Source: Paracoccus denitrificans (GTDB lineage: Bacteria; Pseudomonadota; Alphaproteobacteria; Rhodobacterales; Rhodobacteraceae). Taken from it: 64,000 bases of DNA. Position numbers and translations under genes: made by a program. Position 1 is the first letter of the stretch. Every line of letters begins with the position of its first letter. Shown here piece after piece: positions 49,600-58,407 of the stretch. The DNA is taken from positions 259,549 through 323,548 of the forward strand of contig VAFL01000003.1 of the NCBI GenBank assembly GCA_005768755.1, in the 5' to 3' direction. The notes beneath the pieces were generated by a model that ran no database searches, had not been told where the DNA came from, and worked only from the letters and a program-made list of their open reading frames with translations.

Positions 49600-51041
49600 G
49601 CCCGCGCATGACCCGGCTTGGCGATCTGCCGGAATCTGTCATTCGTCCCGCATATGACAGGGACGCATATGGCTTTGGGATTCTGCATCTCGGCCTCGGT
49701 GCGTTTCACCGTGCGCATCAGGCCGTCTATACGGATGATGCGCTTGCTGCCGAAGGCGGGGATTGGCGCATCGTCGGTGCCAATCTGCGCAGCCGCGACA
49801 TTCCCGATGCGCTGAATGCGCAGGGCGGGCTTTATACGGTGCTGGAACGCGCGCAGCGCCAGCGGGCGCGCATAATCGGCGCGCATGGTCCCGTAATTGG
49901 CGGTGACCCATCGCGGATCATGGCGGCAGCTTGCCAGCCGTCGATTCGCATTGTCTCACTGACGGTGTCGGAAAAGGCTTACGGCATTGACCGGGTGGCG
50001 ATGGATGCCGATCTGAACCATCCTGCTGTTGCGGCGGATCTGGCCCATCCGGCGATGTCTTCCGGCGTGCTGGGTCTGATCACCGCTGCGCTGAATGTTC
50101 GCCGCAAAAACGGTGACGATCCGTTCACTGTACTTTGCTGTGACAATCTGCCCGATAATGGCGCGTTGCTGCGGGCCGGCGTGCTGGGATTTGCGCGCCG
50201 CGTCGATCCTGACCTTGCGAAGTGGATCGCGGACAATGTCGCCTTTCCTGCCACGATGGTGGATCGGATCACCCCTGCCGTCACCGAACAGACGATCGCC
50301 GACGTGGCGGCGCTGACCGGCCATCGCGATCCGGCTGCGGTCGAGACTGAGCCATTCAGCCAATGGGTGATCGAAGATCAATTCCCACAAGGCCGCCCCG
50401 CATGGGACGCAGGTGGCGCCGAGTTCGTGCGTGACGTTCGCCCGCATGAGGCGATGAAGCTGCGCATGTTGAACGGATCGCATTCGCTGATGGCTTATGC
50501 GGGGCAGCTTCTGGGGTTGCCCTATGTCCGCGACGCTGTCGCGGATGCGCCGCTTCAGGCACTGGTAATTCGTCACATGCTTGCTGCTGCCACCTCTCTG
50601 CCGCAGAATTCCGGGCTGGATCCTGCATCTTATGCCAAGGCATTGTTGGCGCGCTTCGCCAACCCGGCCATTGCCCATGAGACGCGCCAGATTGCCACCG
50701 ATGGCAGCGAAAAGCTGCCGCAGCGGTGGTTTGCGCCGGCTGCGGAGCTGATCGAGAAGGGCGGTGATGCCCGTGCCTTCGCCTTTGCCACAGCAACATG
50801 GCTGGCCTGGCTGGCAGCGCAGGATTCGGCCCCTGACGATCCGCGCGGTGCAACCCTGCTGGATCTGGCACGTCGTGCAGGTTCGGATGATTCTGCACTT
50901 GTCGCCGGTATTCTGGGACTGCCCGGACTTGCCCCCGAACCGGTTCGTTCCGCGCCATTTGCCGACACTGTCAGCGCCATTCTGTCGCGCATAAGGGCCG
51001 ACGGCCTTGCGCGCGTAATCCAGCAAGAGATTTCGTCATGA
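49596..51041 (+). CDS. uxuB: Mannitol dehydrogenase family protein, probable D-fructuronate reductase
   Basis: A 481-residue polyol-specific long-chain dehydrogenase. The N-terminal nucleotide motif is FGILHLGLGAFHRAHQAVYTDDAL. The catalytic Lys region is DVRPHEAMKLRMLNGSHSLMAYAG. It interconverts D-fructuronate and D-mannonate with NAD(H), feeding uxuA. The context (coupled to uxuA and a KDG kinase) favours UxuB over mannitol dehydrogenase. An ATG at 49608 is an alternative start. Confidence 0.9.
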   Translation: MSPRMTRLGDLPESVIRPAYDRDAYGFGILHLGLGAFHRAHQAVYTDDALAAEGGDWRIVGANLRSRDIPDALNAQGGLYTVLERAQRQRARIIGAHGPVIGGDPSRIMAAACQPSIRIVSLTVSEKAYGIDRVAMDADLNHPAVAADLAHPAMSSGVLGLITAALNVRRKNGDDPFTVLCCDNLPDNGALLRAGVLGFARRVDPDLAKWIADNVAFPATMVDRITPAVTEQTIADVAALTGHRDPAAVETEPFSQWVIEDQFPQGRPAWDAGGAEFVRDVRPHEAMKLRMLNGSHSLMAYAGQLLGLPYVRDAVADAPLQALVIRHMLAAATSLPQNSGLDPASYAKALLARFANPAIAHETRQIATDGSEKLPQRWFAPAAELIEKGGDARAFAFATATWLAWLAAQDSAPDDPRGATLLDLARRAGSDDSALVAGILGLPGLAPEPVRSAPFADTVSAILSRIRADGLARVIQQEISS

Positions 51042-51946
51042 GCGGTCGCATCCTGTCCATCGGTGAGGCAATGGTCGAGTTGTCGGGCGCCGGTCATTCC
51101 GATCTTTGGCGGTTGGGAATCGCGGGGGATACGTTGAACACCGCGTGGTATTTACGCCGACTGCTGCCGGCCACGTGGCACGTTGGCTATTTCAGTCGCG
51201 TTGGAACCGGCGAGTTTTCGCGACGCATGATCGGCTTTGTCGAAGCCGAAGGCATCGAGACGACCCATATTTCCCAAGATCCGGATCGCGAGATCGCCCT
51301 TTACATGATTTCCCTGAAGGATGGAGAGCGCAGCTTCAGCTATTGGCGCGATACTTCGGCGGCCAAGCGGTTGGCGGATGACCGCGATGCGCTGAACCGG
51401 GCGCTTAACGATGCGGCTATCGTCTATTTTTCGGGTATCACGCTGGGTATCCTGCCACCAGAAGGACGCGAGACGTTGATGGCCGCGCTTCGTCTGGCGC
51501 GTGCGGCGGGCACGCAGGTCGTGTTTGACCCCAATCTGCGCCCTCGTTTGTGGGTGGACAGTTCGACCATGTGCCGTGCGATCGAGGCGGCTGCGGGCGA
51601 AGCAGATTTGGTCTTGCCGAGTTTCGACGACGAACAGGCCTTTTTCGGGGACGCCGATCCGGCGGCGACCGTGGCGCGATATCTGGGTTGCGGGGCAGGG
51701 CAGGTGATCGTGAAGGCGGGGGGCGGGCCGGTTCATTTCGGCGGCCGCGAGGGAGCGGGCGTTGTGGCTGAACTTCTGCGCGAGGTTCCGGTGGACACAA
51801 CGTCAGCAGGGGACAGCTTCAACGCAGGCTTTCTTGCGGCACGGTTGCAACATCATGACATCCCGACCGCCATCCGACATGCACACGACCTGAGCCGCGA
51901 GGTGATCCGTTATCCGGGCGCGTTGGTGCGCGAGGCATTCGCCTGA
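51038..51946 (+). CDS. kdgK: 2-keto-3-deoxygluconate kinase
   Basis: A 302-residue PfkB-family sugar kinase. The N-terminal ILSIGEAMVELSG and the C-terminal TTSAGDSFNAGFLAA (anion hole and catalytic Asp) are diagnostic. It phosphorylates KDG to KDPG, the last step encoded in this operon; the aldolase is elsewhere. ATGA overlap with uxuB. It ends the operon and is convergent with the CoA ligase-like gene at 51974; no terminator is evident in the 27-base gap. Confidence 0.92.
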   Translation: MSGRILSIGEAMVELSGAGHSDLWRLGIAGDTLNTAWYLRRLLPATWHVGYFSRVGTGEFSRRMIGFVEAEGIETTHISQDPDREIALYMISLKDGERSFSYWRDTSAAKRLADDRDALNRALNDAAIVYFSGITLGILPPEGRETLMAALRLARAAGTQVVFDPNLRPRLWVDSSTMCRAIEAAAGEADLVLPSFDDEQAFFGDADPAATVARYLGCGAGQVIVKAGGGPVHFGGREGAGVVAELLREVPVDTTSAGDSFNAGFLAARLQHHDIPTAIRHAHDLSREVIRYPGALVREAFA

Positions 51947-51973
51947 TGCTTTCGGTGGATCCAACCAGCAGCT

Positions 51974-53194
51974 TCAGTCGTATTTGCGCCGGTCTTCGAT
52001 GACCAGGCCATCATTCGGCAAGCTGTCTGGCGGCACGATCTGGATCCGGCCTTTCATTTTCAGCGCCTCGACGATCGATCCGGCATAGTCATCTGCGGCG
52101 TCGCGCGGGCTTTCTATCTGGACGATCATCATGTCCATCTCGCCCTCGCGTTCGGCAATGATACGGGCGCGGGTGATCTCAGGGTGACGCGCGACAAGTG
52201 AGGCGACCTGTTCGGGCCGCACGAACATGCCCTTGATCTTCGTCGTCTGATCGGCCCGGCCCATCCAGCCCTTGATGCGCATATTTGTCCGCCCGCAGGG
52301 GGAAACGCCCGGCAGCACCGCCGACAGATCCCCGGTCGCAAAGCGCACCAGGGGATAATCAGGGTTCAGCGTGGTCACGACGACCTCGCCCACCTCACCG
52401 TCGGGGACGGGAATACCGGTGCCGGGGCGCACGATCTCGACGATGACCCCTTCATCGACGATCATCCCCTCCATCGCCTCGGATTCGTAAGCGATATTGC
52501 CCAGATCGGCAGTGGCATATGACTGTAGCGTGGTGATGCCGCGTTCGGCGTAATGGCTGCGCAGCGACGGGAACAGGGCACCGCCGCCAACGGCGGCCCG
52601 CTTGAACGAAAGCTTTTCGCCCAGTTCATCGGCACGGTCGAGGATCACCTTCAGAAAATCCGGGGTTCCTGCATAAACCGTCGCGCCGATATCGGCGGCG
52701 GCGCGGACCTGCAACTCGGTCTGGCCTGTGCCAGCAGGCAGGACGGCCGCGTCCACGGCACGGGCGGCGCTGTCGAACATCATGCCTGCGGGCGTCAGGT
52801 GATAGGCAAAGCAATTCTGAACGATATCGCCCCGCCGCACGCCGCAGGCATACAGAAAGCGACCCAGTCGCCACCAGTCCCCGTCGCGCCGGCCGGGTTC
52901 GTAGATGGGTCCGGGCGACTGGAAGATATGATCGAACTCTGCCGCCAGCCGGGTTGCATAACCGCCGAAAGGCGGGTTCTTCTTCTGCGCATCGACAAGC
53001 TCGGCCTTGCGGATCACGGGCAGGGCAGCAAGCGCGTTGCGGTCGCGGATTTCTGCCGGATCTATGTCGCGCAACAGTCTTGCCAATGCTGGTGCGGTCT
53101 TCGCGCGTCCGATAGCGGCGGGCAGGGCTGATTGAAGCCATTCTGCACGCTCGTCCTCGCTGCGGATTTCAAGATCGTCAAAATAATCGGCCAT
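51974..53194 (-). CDS. Phenylacetate-CoA ligase (PaaK) family protein
   Basis: A 406-residue AMP-forming ligase of the PaaK group. It has the N-terminal helical part, the stretch GVRRGDIVQNCFAYHLTPAGMMFDSAARAVDAAVLPAGTGQTELQ typical of PaaK, and the C-terminal domain (GWMGRADQTTKIKGMFVRPEQVASLVARHPEITRARI). It would turn a carboxylic acid into its CoA ester; the substrate is unknown. The start is ATG 53194, with GAGGA upstream. Last gene of the long minus-strand transporter operon, 48 bases after livF. Confidence 0.9.
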   Translation of the reverse strand: MADYFDDLEIRSEDERAEWLQSALPAAIGRAKTAPALARLLRDIDPAEIRDRNALAALPVIRKAELVDAQKKNPPFGGYATRLAAEFDHIFQSPGPIYEPGRRDGDWWRLGRFLYACGVRRGDIVQNCFAYHLTPAGMMFDSAARAVDAAVLPAGTGQTELQVRAAADIGATVYAGTPDFLKVILDRADELGEKLSFKRAAVGGGALFPSLRSHYAERGITTLQSYATADLGNIAYESEAMEGMIVDEGVIVEIVRPGTGIPVPDGEVGEVVVTTLNPDYPLVRFATGDLSAVLPGVSPCGRTNMRIKGWMGRADQTTKIKGMFVRPEQVASLVARHPEITRARIIAEREGEMDMMIVQIESPRDAADDYAGSIVEALKMKGRIQIVPPDSLPNDGLVIEDRRKYD

Positions 53195-53242
53195 CACACA
53201 TCCTCGTTCAATCTGGAACCCCGCACGCCCATTGCCTGACCC

Positions 53243-54067
53243 TTACGCCAGCCAGCGCTTGCGTCGCCGGTAAGAGCGGACGTCGCGGAAGCTTTTGCGG
53301 CCTTTGTCGGACATGCCCAGGTAGAACTCCTTCACATCCGGGTTCTCGCGCAGTGCTGTGGCCTCGCCATCCATGACGACGCGGCCATTTTCCAGAATAT
53401 AGCCGTAATGGGCAAAGCGCAGCGCGACATTGGTGTTCTGCTCGGCCAGCAGGAACGTCACGCCCTCACCTTCGTTCACCGCCTTCACGATGCCGAAAAT
53501 CTGTTCGACAAGCTGCGGCGCAAGGCCCATCGACGGCTCATCAAGCAGGATCGTTTCAGGGCGCGACATCAGTGCGCGGCCCATGGCGACCATCTGCTGT
53601 TCCCCGCCCGAGGTATAACCGGCCTGCGATTTGCGACGCTCGCGCAGGCGCGGGAAATAGTCATACACCATTTCCAGGTCACGCTTGATCGCTGCGGCGC
53701 CATCGCTGCGGGTATACGCGCCGGTCAGCAGATTTTCTTCGACCGTCAGATGCTCGAAGCAATGGCGGCCTTCCATGACCTGAATGACGCCCTTTTTCAC
53801 CAGCGAGGCAGGGTTCAGATCGGCCACGCGCTCACCGCGATAAGTGACAGAGCCTTTCGTCACCTCGCCCCGTTCCGAGGCGAGAAGATTGGAAATCGCC
53901 TTCAGCGTCGTCGTCTTGCCAGCGCCATTGCCGCCCAGAAGCGCCGTGATGCTGCCCTTGGGCACCGACAGGCTGACGCCTTTCAGCACGAGGATCACGT
54001 GGTTGTAGATCACTTCGATATTGTTGACCTCAAGAAGGGTCTCGGTCTGTGGCGTGGCATCCAGCAT
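53243..54067 (-). CDS. livF: Branched-chain-type ABC transporter ATPase, LivF type
   Basis: A 274-residue ATPase. Walker A is GGNGAGKTT, the signature is YTSGGEQQMVAMGRALMSRP, Walker B TILLDEPSMGLAP. It is slightly longer than LivF (about 235) because of a basic C-terminal extension (SDKGRKSFRDVRSYRRRKRWLA), which is common in the copies that sit next to CoA ligases. It powers uptake with LivG, H and M. Confidence 0.93.
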   Translation of the reverse strand: MLDATPQTETLLEVNNIEVIYNHVILVLKGVSLSVPKGSITALLGGNGAGKTTTLKAISNLLASERGEVTKGSVTYRGERVADLNPASLVKKGVIQVMEGRHCFEHLTVEENLLTGAYTRSDGAAAIKRDLEMVYDYFPRLRERRKSQAGYTSGGEQQMVAMGRALMSRPETILLDEPSMGLAPQLVEQIFGIVKAVNEGEGVTFLLAEQNTNVALRFAHYGYILENGRVVMDGEATALRENPDVKEFYLGMSDKGRKSFRDVRSYRRRKRWLA

Positions 54068-54093
54068 GGCGCATCCCTCGGGGGTATGTCAGG

Positions 54094-54119
54094 GGCCCGG
54101 CGGCGGTGACCGCCGGGCC
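54094..54119 (-). terminator. Intercistronic hairpin between the binding-protein gene and livF
   Basis: GGCCCGGCGG pairs exactly with CCGCCGGGCC around a 6-base loop, just after the binding-protein stop (54127) on the minus strand. No T-run, so it is more likely an mRNA stabiliser or attenuator than a full terminator. Confidence 0.6.
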
Positions 54120-54126
54120 GGTCGGC

Positions 54127-55410
54127 TTATTCGCAGGTCCGTTCCGTGATGTTGTTCTCGGCGGCATAGGCGCCCGAATCCTCGGCCACCAGCGGATCCA
54201 GAACCTCTGCATCGGGCGCGGTGAATTCGGTGATCAGGTTCCACTTCTTCGCGGTTGCATCCCATTGCTGGATGCGGGACATGCCGCTGCCGCCGTGGTT
54301 GTCACAGCTCAGCTTGATCTCTGGGCCGAAATCGGGAAGGCCGATCTCGGTCAGACGCTCGGGCGTGATGTCAAGCTGTTCAAACCCGTCACGAAGCTGC
54401 TCGGGCGTGATCGCTGACGTGCCGGCCAGTTCCTGCGCCTTGCGGATCGCCTCGGCAATCACCACGGCCGCATACATGCCACGCGAATAAACGGCAGAGC
54501 CGACATGCTCGCCGCCCTGAGACGCCTTGCCGGTGTCGATGACATGGGTCTTCAGGTCGTCGTAAAGCGGATAATCCATGCCGACGCCGTTGAAGGTCAG
54601 CGACTTATAGCCATTGGCCCCGTCGCCTGCTGGCATCACGTCAAGTTCCGACCCGGCCCACCAGATGCCGATGAAGTTCTCCATCGGGAAGCGGATATTC
54701 GCAGCTTCCTGAATGGCAACCTGGTTCATCACACCCCAGCCCCACATCAGCACATAATCGGGCTTTTCGCGGCGGATCTGCAGCCATTGCGATTTCTGTT
54801 CCTGGCCGGGTGCCTCGACCGGGATTTCGGTCAGCGTGAACCCATGCTTGGTTGCCAGATCCTGAAGCGTGCGGATCGGTTCCTTGCCGTAGGCAGAGTT
54901 GTGATAGACAAGCGCGATCTTCTTGCCGTTCAGATCACCGTTATTCTGGTCGAGCAGATACTTGATCCCGACTGATGCACCGTCCCAGTAGTTCGCGGGC
55001 GCGTTGAACACCCATTCAAATACCTTGCCGTTCTTGGCAGAGGTGCGGCCATAGCCGGGCGTATACAGCACCTTCTTGTCAACCGCGACCTTCGGGATCA
55101 GCTGATAGGTGATCCCCGTCGACAGCGGGTTGAACACCAACGCGCCCTCTTTCGTGGCCTCGTAGCATTCGACGCCTTTTTCGGTGTTATAAGCGGTTTC
55201 GCATTCCGGGACCTGGATCATCTCTCCGCCGATGCCGCCGTCGCGTTCGTTCAGAAGCGTAAAATAGTCGTTGAACCCGTCGGCGTATTGGGTGCCGTTC
55301 GCGCCGTAAGGGCCGGTGCGATATGAAAGGTTGGGCACGATCAGATCAGCCATGGCGGGGGCGGCGGCCATTATTGCTGCGGCTACCAATGCAGGGAATT
55401 TCAGGTTCAT
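54127..55410 (-). CDS. Branched-chain-type ABC transporter solute-binding protein
   Basis: A 427-residue type I periplasmic binding protein. The signal peptide is about 21 residues (FPALVAAAIMAAAPAMA). The mature part opens DLIVPNLSYRTGPYGANGTQYADGFNDYFTLLNERDGGIGG, the HAAT-family pattern. Two cysteines near CETAYNTEKGVECYE probably pair. This subgroup is linked to aromatic or fatty acid uptake operons rather than leucine. Located between livM and livF. Confidence 0.92.
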   Translation of the reverse strand: MNLKFPALVAAAIMAAAPAMADLIVPNLSYRTGPYGANGTQYADGFNDYFTLLNERDGGIGGEMIQVPECETAYNTEKGVECYEATKEGALVFNPLSTGITYQLIPKVAVDKKVLYTPGYGRTSAKNGKVFEWVFNAPANYWDGASVGIKYLLDQNNGDLNGKKIALVYHNSAYGKEPIRTLQDLATKHGFTLTEIPVEAPGQEQKSQWLQIRREKPDYVLMWGWGVMNQVAIQEAANIRFPMENFIGIWWAGSELDVMPAGDGANGYKSLTFNGVGMDYPLYDDLKTHVIDTGKASQGGEHVGSAVYSRGMYAAVVIAEAIRKAQELAGTSAITPEQLRDGFEQLDITPERLTEIGLPDFGPEIKLSCDNHGGSGMSRIQQWDATAKKWNLITEFTAPDAEVLDPLVAEDSGAYAAENNITERTCE

Positions 55411-55462
55411 TCTGGGTCTCCTCCCAAGGGTTTCTAGGTGCCGGATTATCCGGTTCTGCTTG

Positions 55463-56539
55463 TCAGTGCGGGAACGGCCAAAGCCGCAGCTTCTCTTTCA
55501 CCAGCCGCCAGATCCGGGCGATGCCATGCGGCTCGACAATCAGGAAGATGATGATAAGCGCGCCCACGATCATCAGTTCGAAATGGGCAGCAAGGTCGGT
55601 GGGCCAGCCAAGCGTGCCGACCAGCAGGTTCTTCAGGAAGACCGGCAGGATGACCAGGAAGGCCGCGCCCGCAAAGCTGCCGAAGATCGAGCCCAGGCCG
55701 CCGATGATGACCATGAACAGCACAAGGAAGGATTTGTTGATGCCAAAGGCCTCGGTCACCTCGGCGGCACCCAGATAGACGGCGAACAGAAGCGCACCGG
55801 CAATGCCCACGAAAAACGAACTGACGCCGAAAGCCGACAGTTTGGCCATCATCGGATTCACCCCGATGATCTCGGCCGCGATGTCCATGTCGCGTATCGC
55901 CATCCACTTGCGCCCGAAGGTGCCACGCGTCAGGTTGCGTGCGATCCATGCGGCGAAGATCACGAAAATCAGGCAGATCACGTATTTCGCCGATGCGCTG
56001 GCGGCAGGACCCGTTACGGCCCAGCCAAGTACCGTGCGTTCGGGTGCATTGATCTGGCCCGAGGCGGAATAGTTGTAGAACCACGGCACCTTGTTGAACA
56101 ACCAGACCAGAAAGAACTGGGCAGCCAGCGTTGCGACCGCCAGGTAGAAGCCCTTGATGCGCAGGCTGGGCAGCCCGAAGGCCATGCCGACAAGCGCCGT
56201 CATCCCGCCGGCCAGCAGGATATGGGCGACAATGCTGACTTCTGGGAAAGCGGTCATCAGCTTGTAGACCGAATAGGCCCCCACTGCCATGAAACCGCCG
56301 GTGCCGAGGCTGACCTGACCGGCGTAACCCACCAGAATGTTCAGCCCGATCGCCGCAACGGAATAGATGAGGAAGGGAAGCAGGATCGCATTGGCCCAGT
56401 AATCGTTGATGATGAAAGGGATGACCATCAGTGCGACGGCGAGGATGGCGTAGTAGCCCCACCGATCCAGCCTGATCGGGAAGGTCTGGCCGTCGTCACT
56501 GTAGCTGGTCTTGAAATCGCCTGCCTCGCGGTAAAGCAT
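55463..56539 (-). CDS. livM: Branched-chain-type ABC transporter permease, LivM type
   Basis: A 358-residue permease with about nine to ten helices. The LivM core is clear: LIYSVAAIGLNILVGYAGQVSLGTGGFMAVGAY, LRIKGFYLAVATLAAQFFLVW, and IGGLGSIFGSFAGAAFLVILPVFL. Its ATG overlaps the TGA of the VOC gene (ATGA). Confidence 0.94.
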   Translation of the reverse strand: MLYREAGDFKTSYSDDGQTFPIRLDRWGYYAILAVALMVIPFIINDYWANAILLPFLIYSVAAIGLNILVGYAGQVSLGTGGFMAVGAYSVYKLMTAFPEVSIVAHILLAGGMTALVGMAFGLPSLRIKGFYLAVATLAAQFFLVWLFNKVPWFYNYSASGQINAPERTVLGWAVTGPAASASAKYVICLIFVIFAAWIARNLTRGTFGRKWMAIRDMDIAAEIIGVNPMMAKLSAFGVSSFFVGIAGALLFAVYLGAAEVTEAFGINKSFLVLFMVIIGGLGSIFGSFAGAAFLVILPVFLKNLLVGTLGWPTDLAAHFELMIVGALIIIFLIVEPHGIARIWRLVKEKLRLWPFPH

Positions 56540-56916
56540 CAGCCCACCTCTTTCGCGTTGCTGTCGAAGGCCGGACCCTGCGGGTCGACTATGCAGAAGC
56601 GGTGGCCTGTCGGTGCTTCCATCACGATCCAGCCCTTGATGCGTTCAACGACCTTGGCACCGATTGCTTCGAGCCGCGCGACCTCGGCTTCCTTGTCGTC
56701 GGATTCGAAGTCCAGATGCACCCGCGGATCGTGGCCCACGGCTTGCACCAGCACCTTGATCTGGCCCTGATCGGAAATCTCGGCGTATTTTCCTTCGTCA
56801 TCGACCTCGACCTCGCCCCGCAGGACGTCTCCCCAGAAGCGCGCGGCCTCGGTGACGTCCTCGGTTTTGCAGTCGATGACAAGCGCCCCAAGCCGTGAAC
56901 GATGTGCCATTCTCAT
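56539..56916 (-). CDS. VOC (glyoxalase-like) protein inside the liv operon
   Basis: A 125-residue single-domain VOC protein: RLGALVIDCKTEDVTEAARFWGDVLRGEV, then KVLVQAVGHDPRVHLDFESDD, EAEVARLEAIGAKVVERIKGWIVMEAPTGHRFCIVDPQGP. The His of RVHLDFE and the Glu of VMEAPTGHRFCIVD lie where metal ligands are in the family. The pattern is that of actinobacterial-type glyoxalase_6 proteins. Substrate unknown. The start at 56916 overlaps the livH stop as ATGA (56910 is an alternative), and the stop overlaps the livM ATG. So it is coupled on both sides within a transport operon. Confidence 0.85.
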   Translation of the reverse strand: MRMAHRSRLGALVIDCKTEDVTEAARFWGDVLRGEVEVDDEGKYAEISDQGQIKVLVQAVGHDPRVHLDFESDDKEAEVARLEAIGAKVVERIKGWIVMEAPTGHRFCIVDPQGPAFDSNAKEVG

Positions 56917-57899
56917 ACCCTTTCGATGATGCGTTCGCCGAACAGGCCCTGCGGACGGAAAACCAGAAACAGCAGTGCCAGCACATAGGCGAACCAGTTT
57001 TCGGTCGCGCCGCCGACCATGGGGCCGATGAAGAACTCGAACAGTTTCTCGCCCACGCCGATGATCAGCCCGCCGACAATCGCGCCGGGGATCGAGGTGA
57101 AACCGCCCAGCATCAGCACCGGCAGCGCCTTCAGTGCGATCAGCGAAAGCGAGAACTGCACGCCGGATTTGGTGCCCCACATGATGCCCGCGACAAGCGC
57201 CACGAAGCCCGCGATGGACCAGACCATGATCCAGATGAATTGCAGCGATATGCCGACCGACAGCGCGGCCTGATGGTCGTCGGCCACCGCGCGCATGGCG
57301 CGGCCCTGCTTGGTGTACTGACTGAACGCAACCAGTGCGGCGACCAGAAGGGCGGCGATGACTGTCGCCCAGATATCCAGCCGGTCGATGAAGAAACCAT
57401 AGCCGAACCAGTTCGCCGTGGTTTGTTCCACCGCGTCGGAAATCCCCTGCGGCAGGCCCACATCCAACGTCTTGATATCGGCGCCCCACATGACATCGCC
57501 CAGCCCCTCCAGAAAATAGGCCAGTCCGATGGTCGCCATGAACAGGATGATCGGTTCCTGCCCGACCAGATGTTTCAGCACCAGCTTTTCAATCAGGATG
57601 GCCAGCAGCACCATGACGCCCGCCGTCAGCACGATGGCCAGCACCGAAGGCACGGTCCAGCCGAAATTGCTGACATGTGTCCCGAAAATCGCATTGATCA
57701 GATGCGCGAAGGGGATCTGCCCTTCCATGATGCCGACCAGCGTCAGCGCCGCGAACAGCGCCATCACGCCCTGCGCATAGTTGAAAACGCCCGACGCCTT
57801 GTAGATCAGCACAAATCCAAGCGCGACCAGCGAATACATCACCCCGGTCATCAGCCCGTTGATGAAGACTTCTGCTGCGAAAAGAAGCTGATCAGGCAT
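56913..57899 (-). CDS. livH: Branched-chain-type ABC transporter permease, LivH type
   Basis: A 328-residue permease with about eight helices. LivH signature: VFINGLMTGVMYSLVALGFVLIYKASGVFNYAQGVMALF, then RAMRAVADDHQAALSVGI and VLMLGGFTSIPGAIVGGLIIGVGEKL. The start at 57899 is the family start; an open frame continues 16 codons upstream. It follows the stop of the 168-residue exported protein by 1 base. Confidence 0.94.
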   Translation of the reverse strand: MPDQLLFAAEVFINGLMTGVMYSLVALGFVLIYKASGVFNYAQGVMALFAALTLVGIMEGQIPFAHLINAIFGTHVSNFGWTVPSVLAIVLTAGVMVLLAILIEKLVLKHLVGQEPIILFMATIGLAYFLEGLGDVMWGADIKTLDVGLPQGISDAVEQTTANWFGYGFFIDRLDIWATVIAALLVAALVAFSQYTKQGRAMRAVADDHQAALSVGISLQFIWIMVWSIAGFVALVAGIMWGTKSGVQFSLSLIALKALPVLMLGGFTSIPGAIVGGLIIGVGEKLFEFFIGPMVGGATENWFAYVLALLFLVFRPQGLFGERIIERV

Positions 57900-57900
57900 G

Positions 57901-58407
57901 CTATCTCTCGTCCTTTGCGGGTGTTGCGTCGTGCCGTGCTGCTTCAAGCAGGATGAAGTCCTGTGCCAGCGTCGTCGTCATCGTGACCTCGATTCCGGCG
58001 ACCGGCGTGCCGGCCCTGCCGCGCATCACGATCTGCTTGGTGCTGGACGGTATGCCCTCGTAGCCTGCGCCTGGGCCCTGCCGCTCCGCCCAGCCGAGGA
58101 AGTCCTTCGCGGTATCGTCAGGGCCGGAACTGGTCGTCCGCAGCCTGCACCATTTCGGGCGCCCAGCGCGGCCGTCGGAAACACTCAGCTCGATCCGCCC
58201 ATCTTCAAGCGCATATCGCGAATATGTATCGCCGTCGTTCTTGTAATGCGCGGCGGCCGCCAGATCGGTCGGCTGTTCCAGCCTCCCGGCCTCGAGCGGA
58301 TGCAGGCAGTGGGTCGTGAAGGCATCCCAGGCCGCGCCGGCGAGAACCGGGGGCGCGGCCAGCAGGAAGACTGCGGCGAAACCTCCCAGGCGCGCCAGCT
58401 CAGTCAT
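57901..58407 (-). CDS. Exported protein of unknown function inside the liv operon
   Basis: A 168-residue protein with a Sec signal (LARLGGFAAVFLLAAPPVLAGA). The mature part has two cysteines (THCLHPLEAG and KWCRLR) that may pair, and no family I recognise with certainty. It overlaps the livG stop by 8 bases and is 1 base from livH, so it is expressed with the transporter. A periplasmic accessory role is an inference from position only. Confidence 0.7.
   Translation of the reverse strand: MTELARLGGFAAVFLLAAPPVLAGAAWDAFTTHCLHPLEAGRLEQPTDLAAAAHYKNDGDTYSRYALEDGRIELSVSDGRAGRPKWCRLRTTSSGPDDTAKDFLGWAERQGPGAGYEGIPSSTKQIVMRGRAGTPVAGIEVTMTTTLAQDFILLEAARHDATPAKDER

Noticed and set aside
55316..56770. 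Open frame of 484 codons on the plus strand across livM
   Set aside because: Very rich in Asp, His, Arg and Gln as expected for an antisense frame of a membrane protein; the opposite strand encodes livM.
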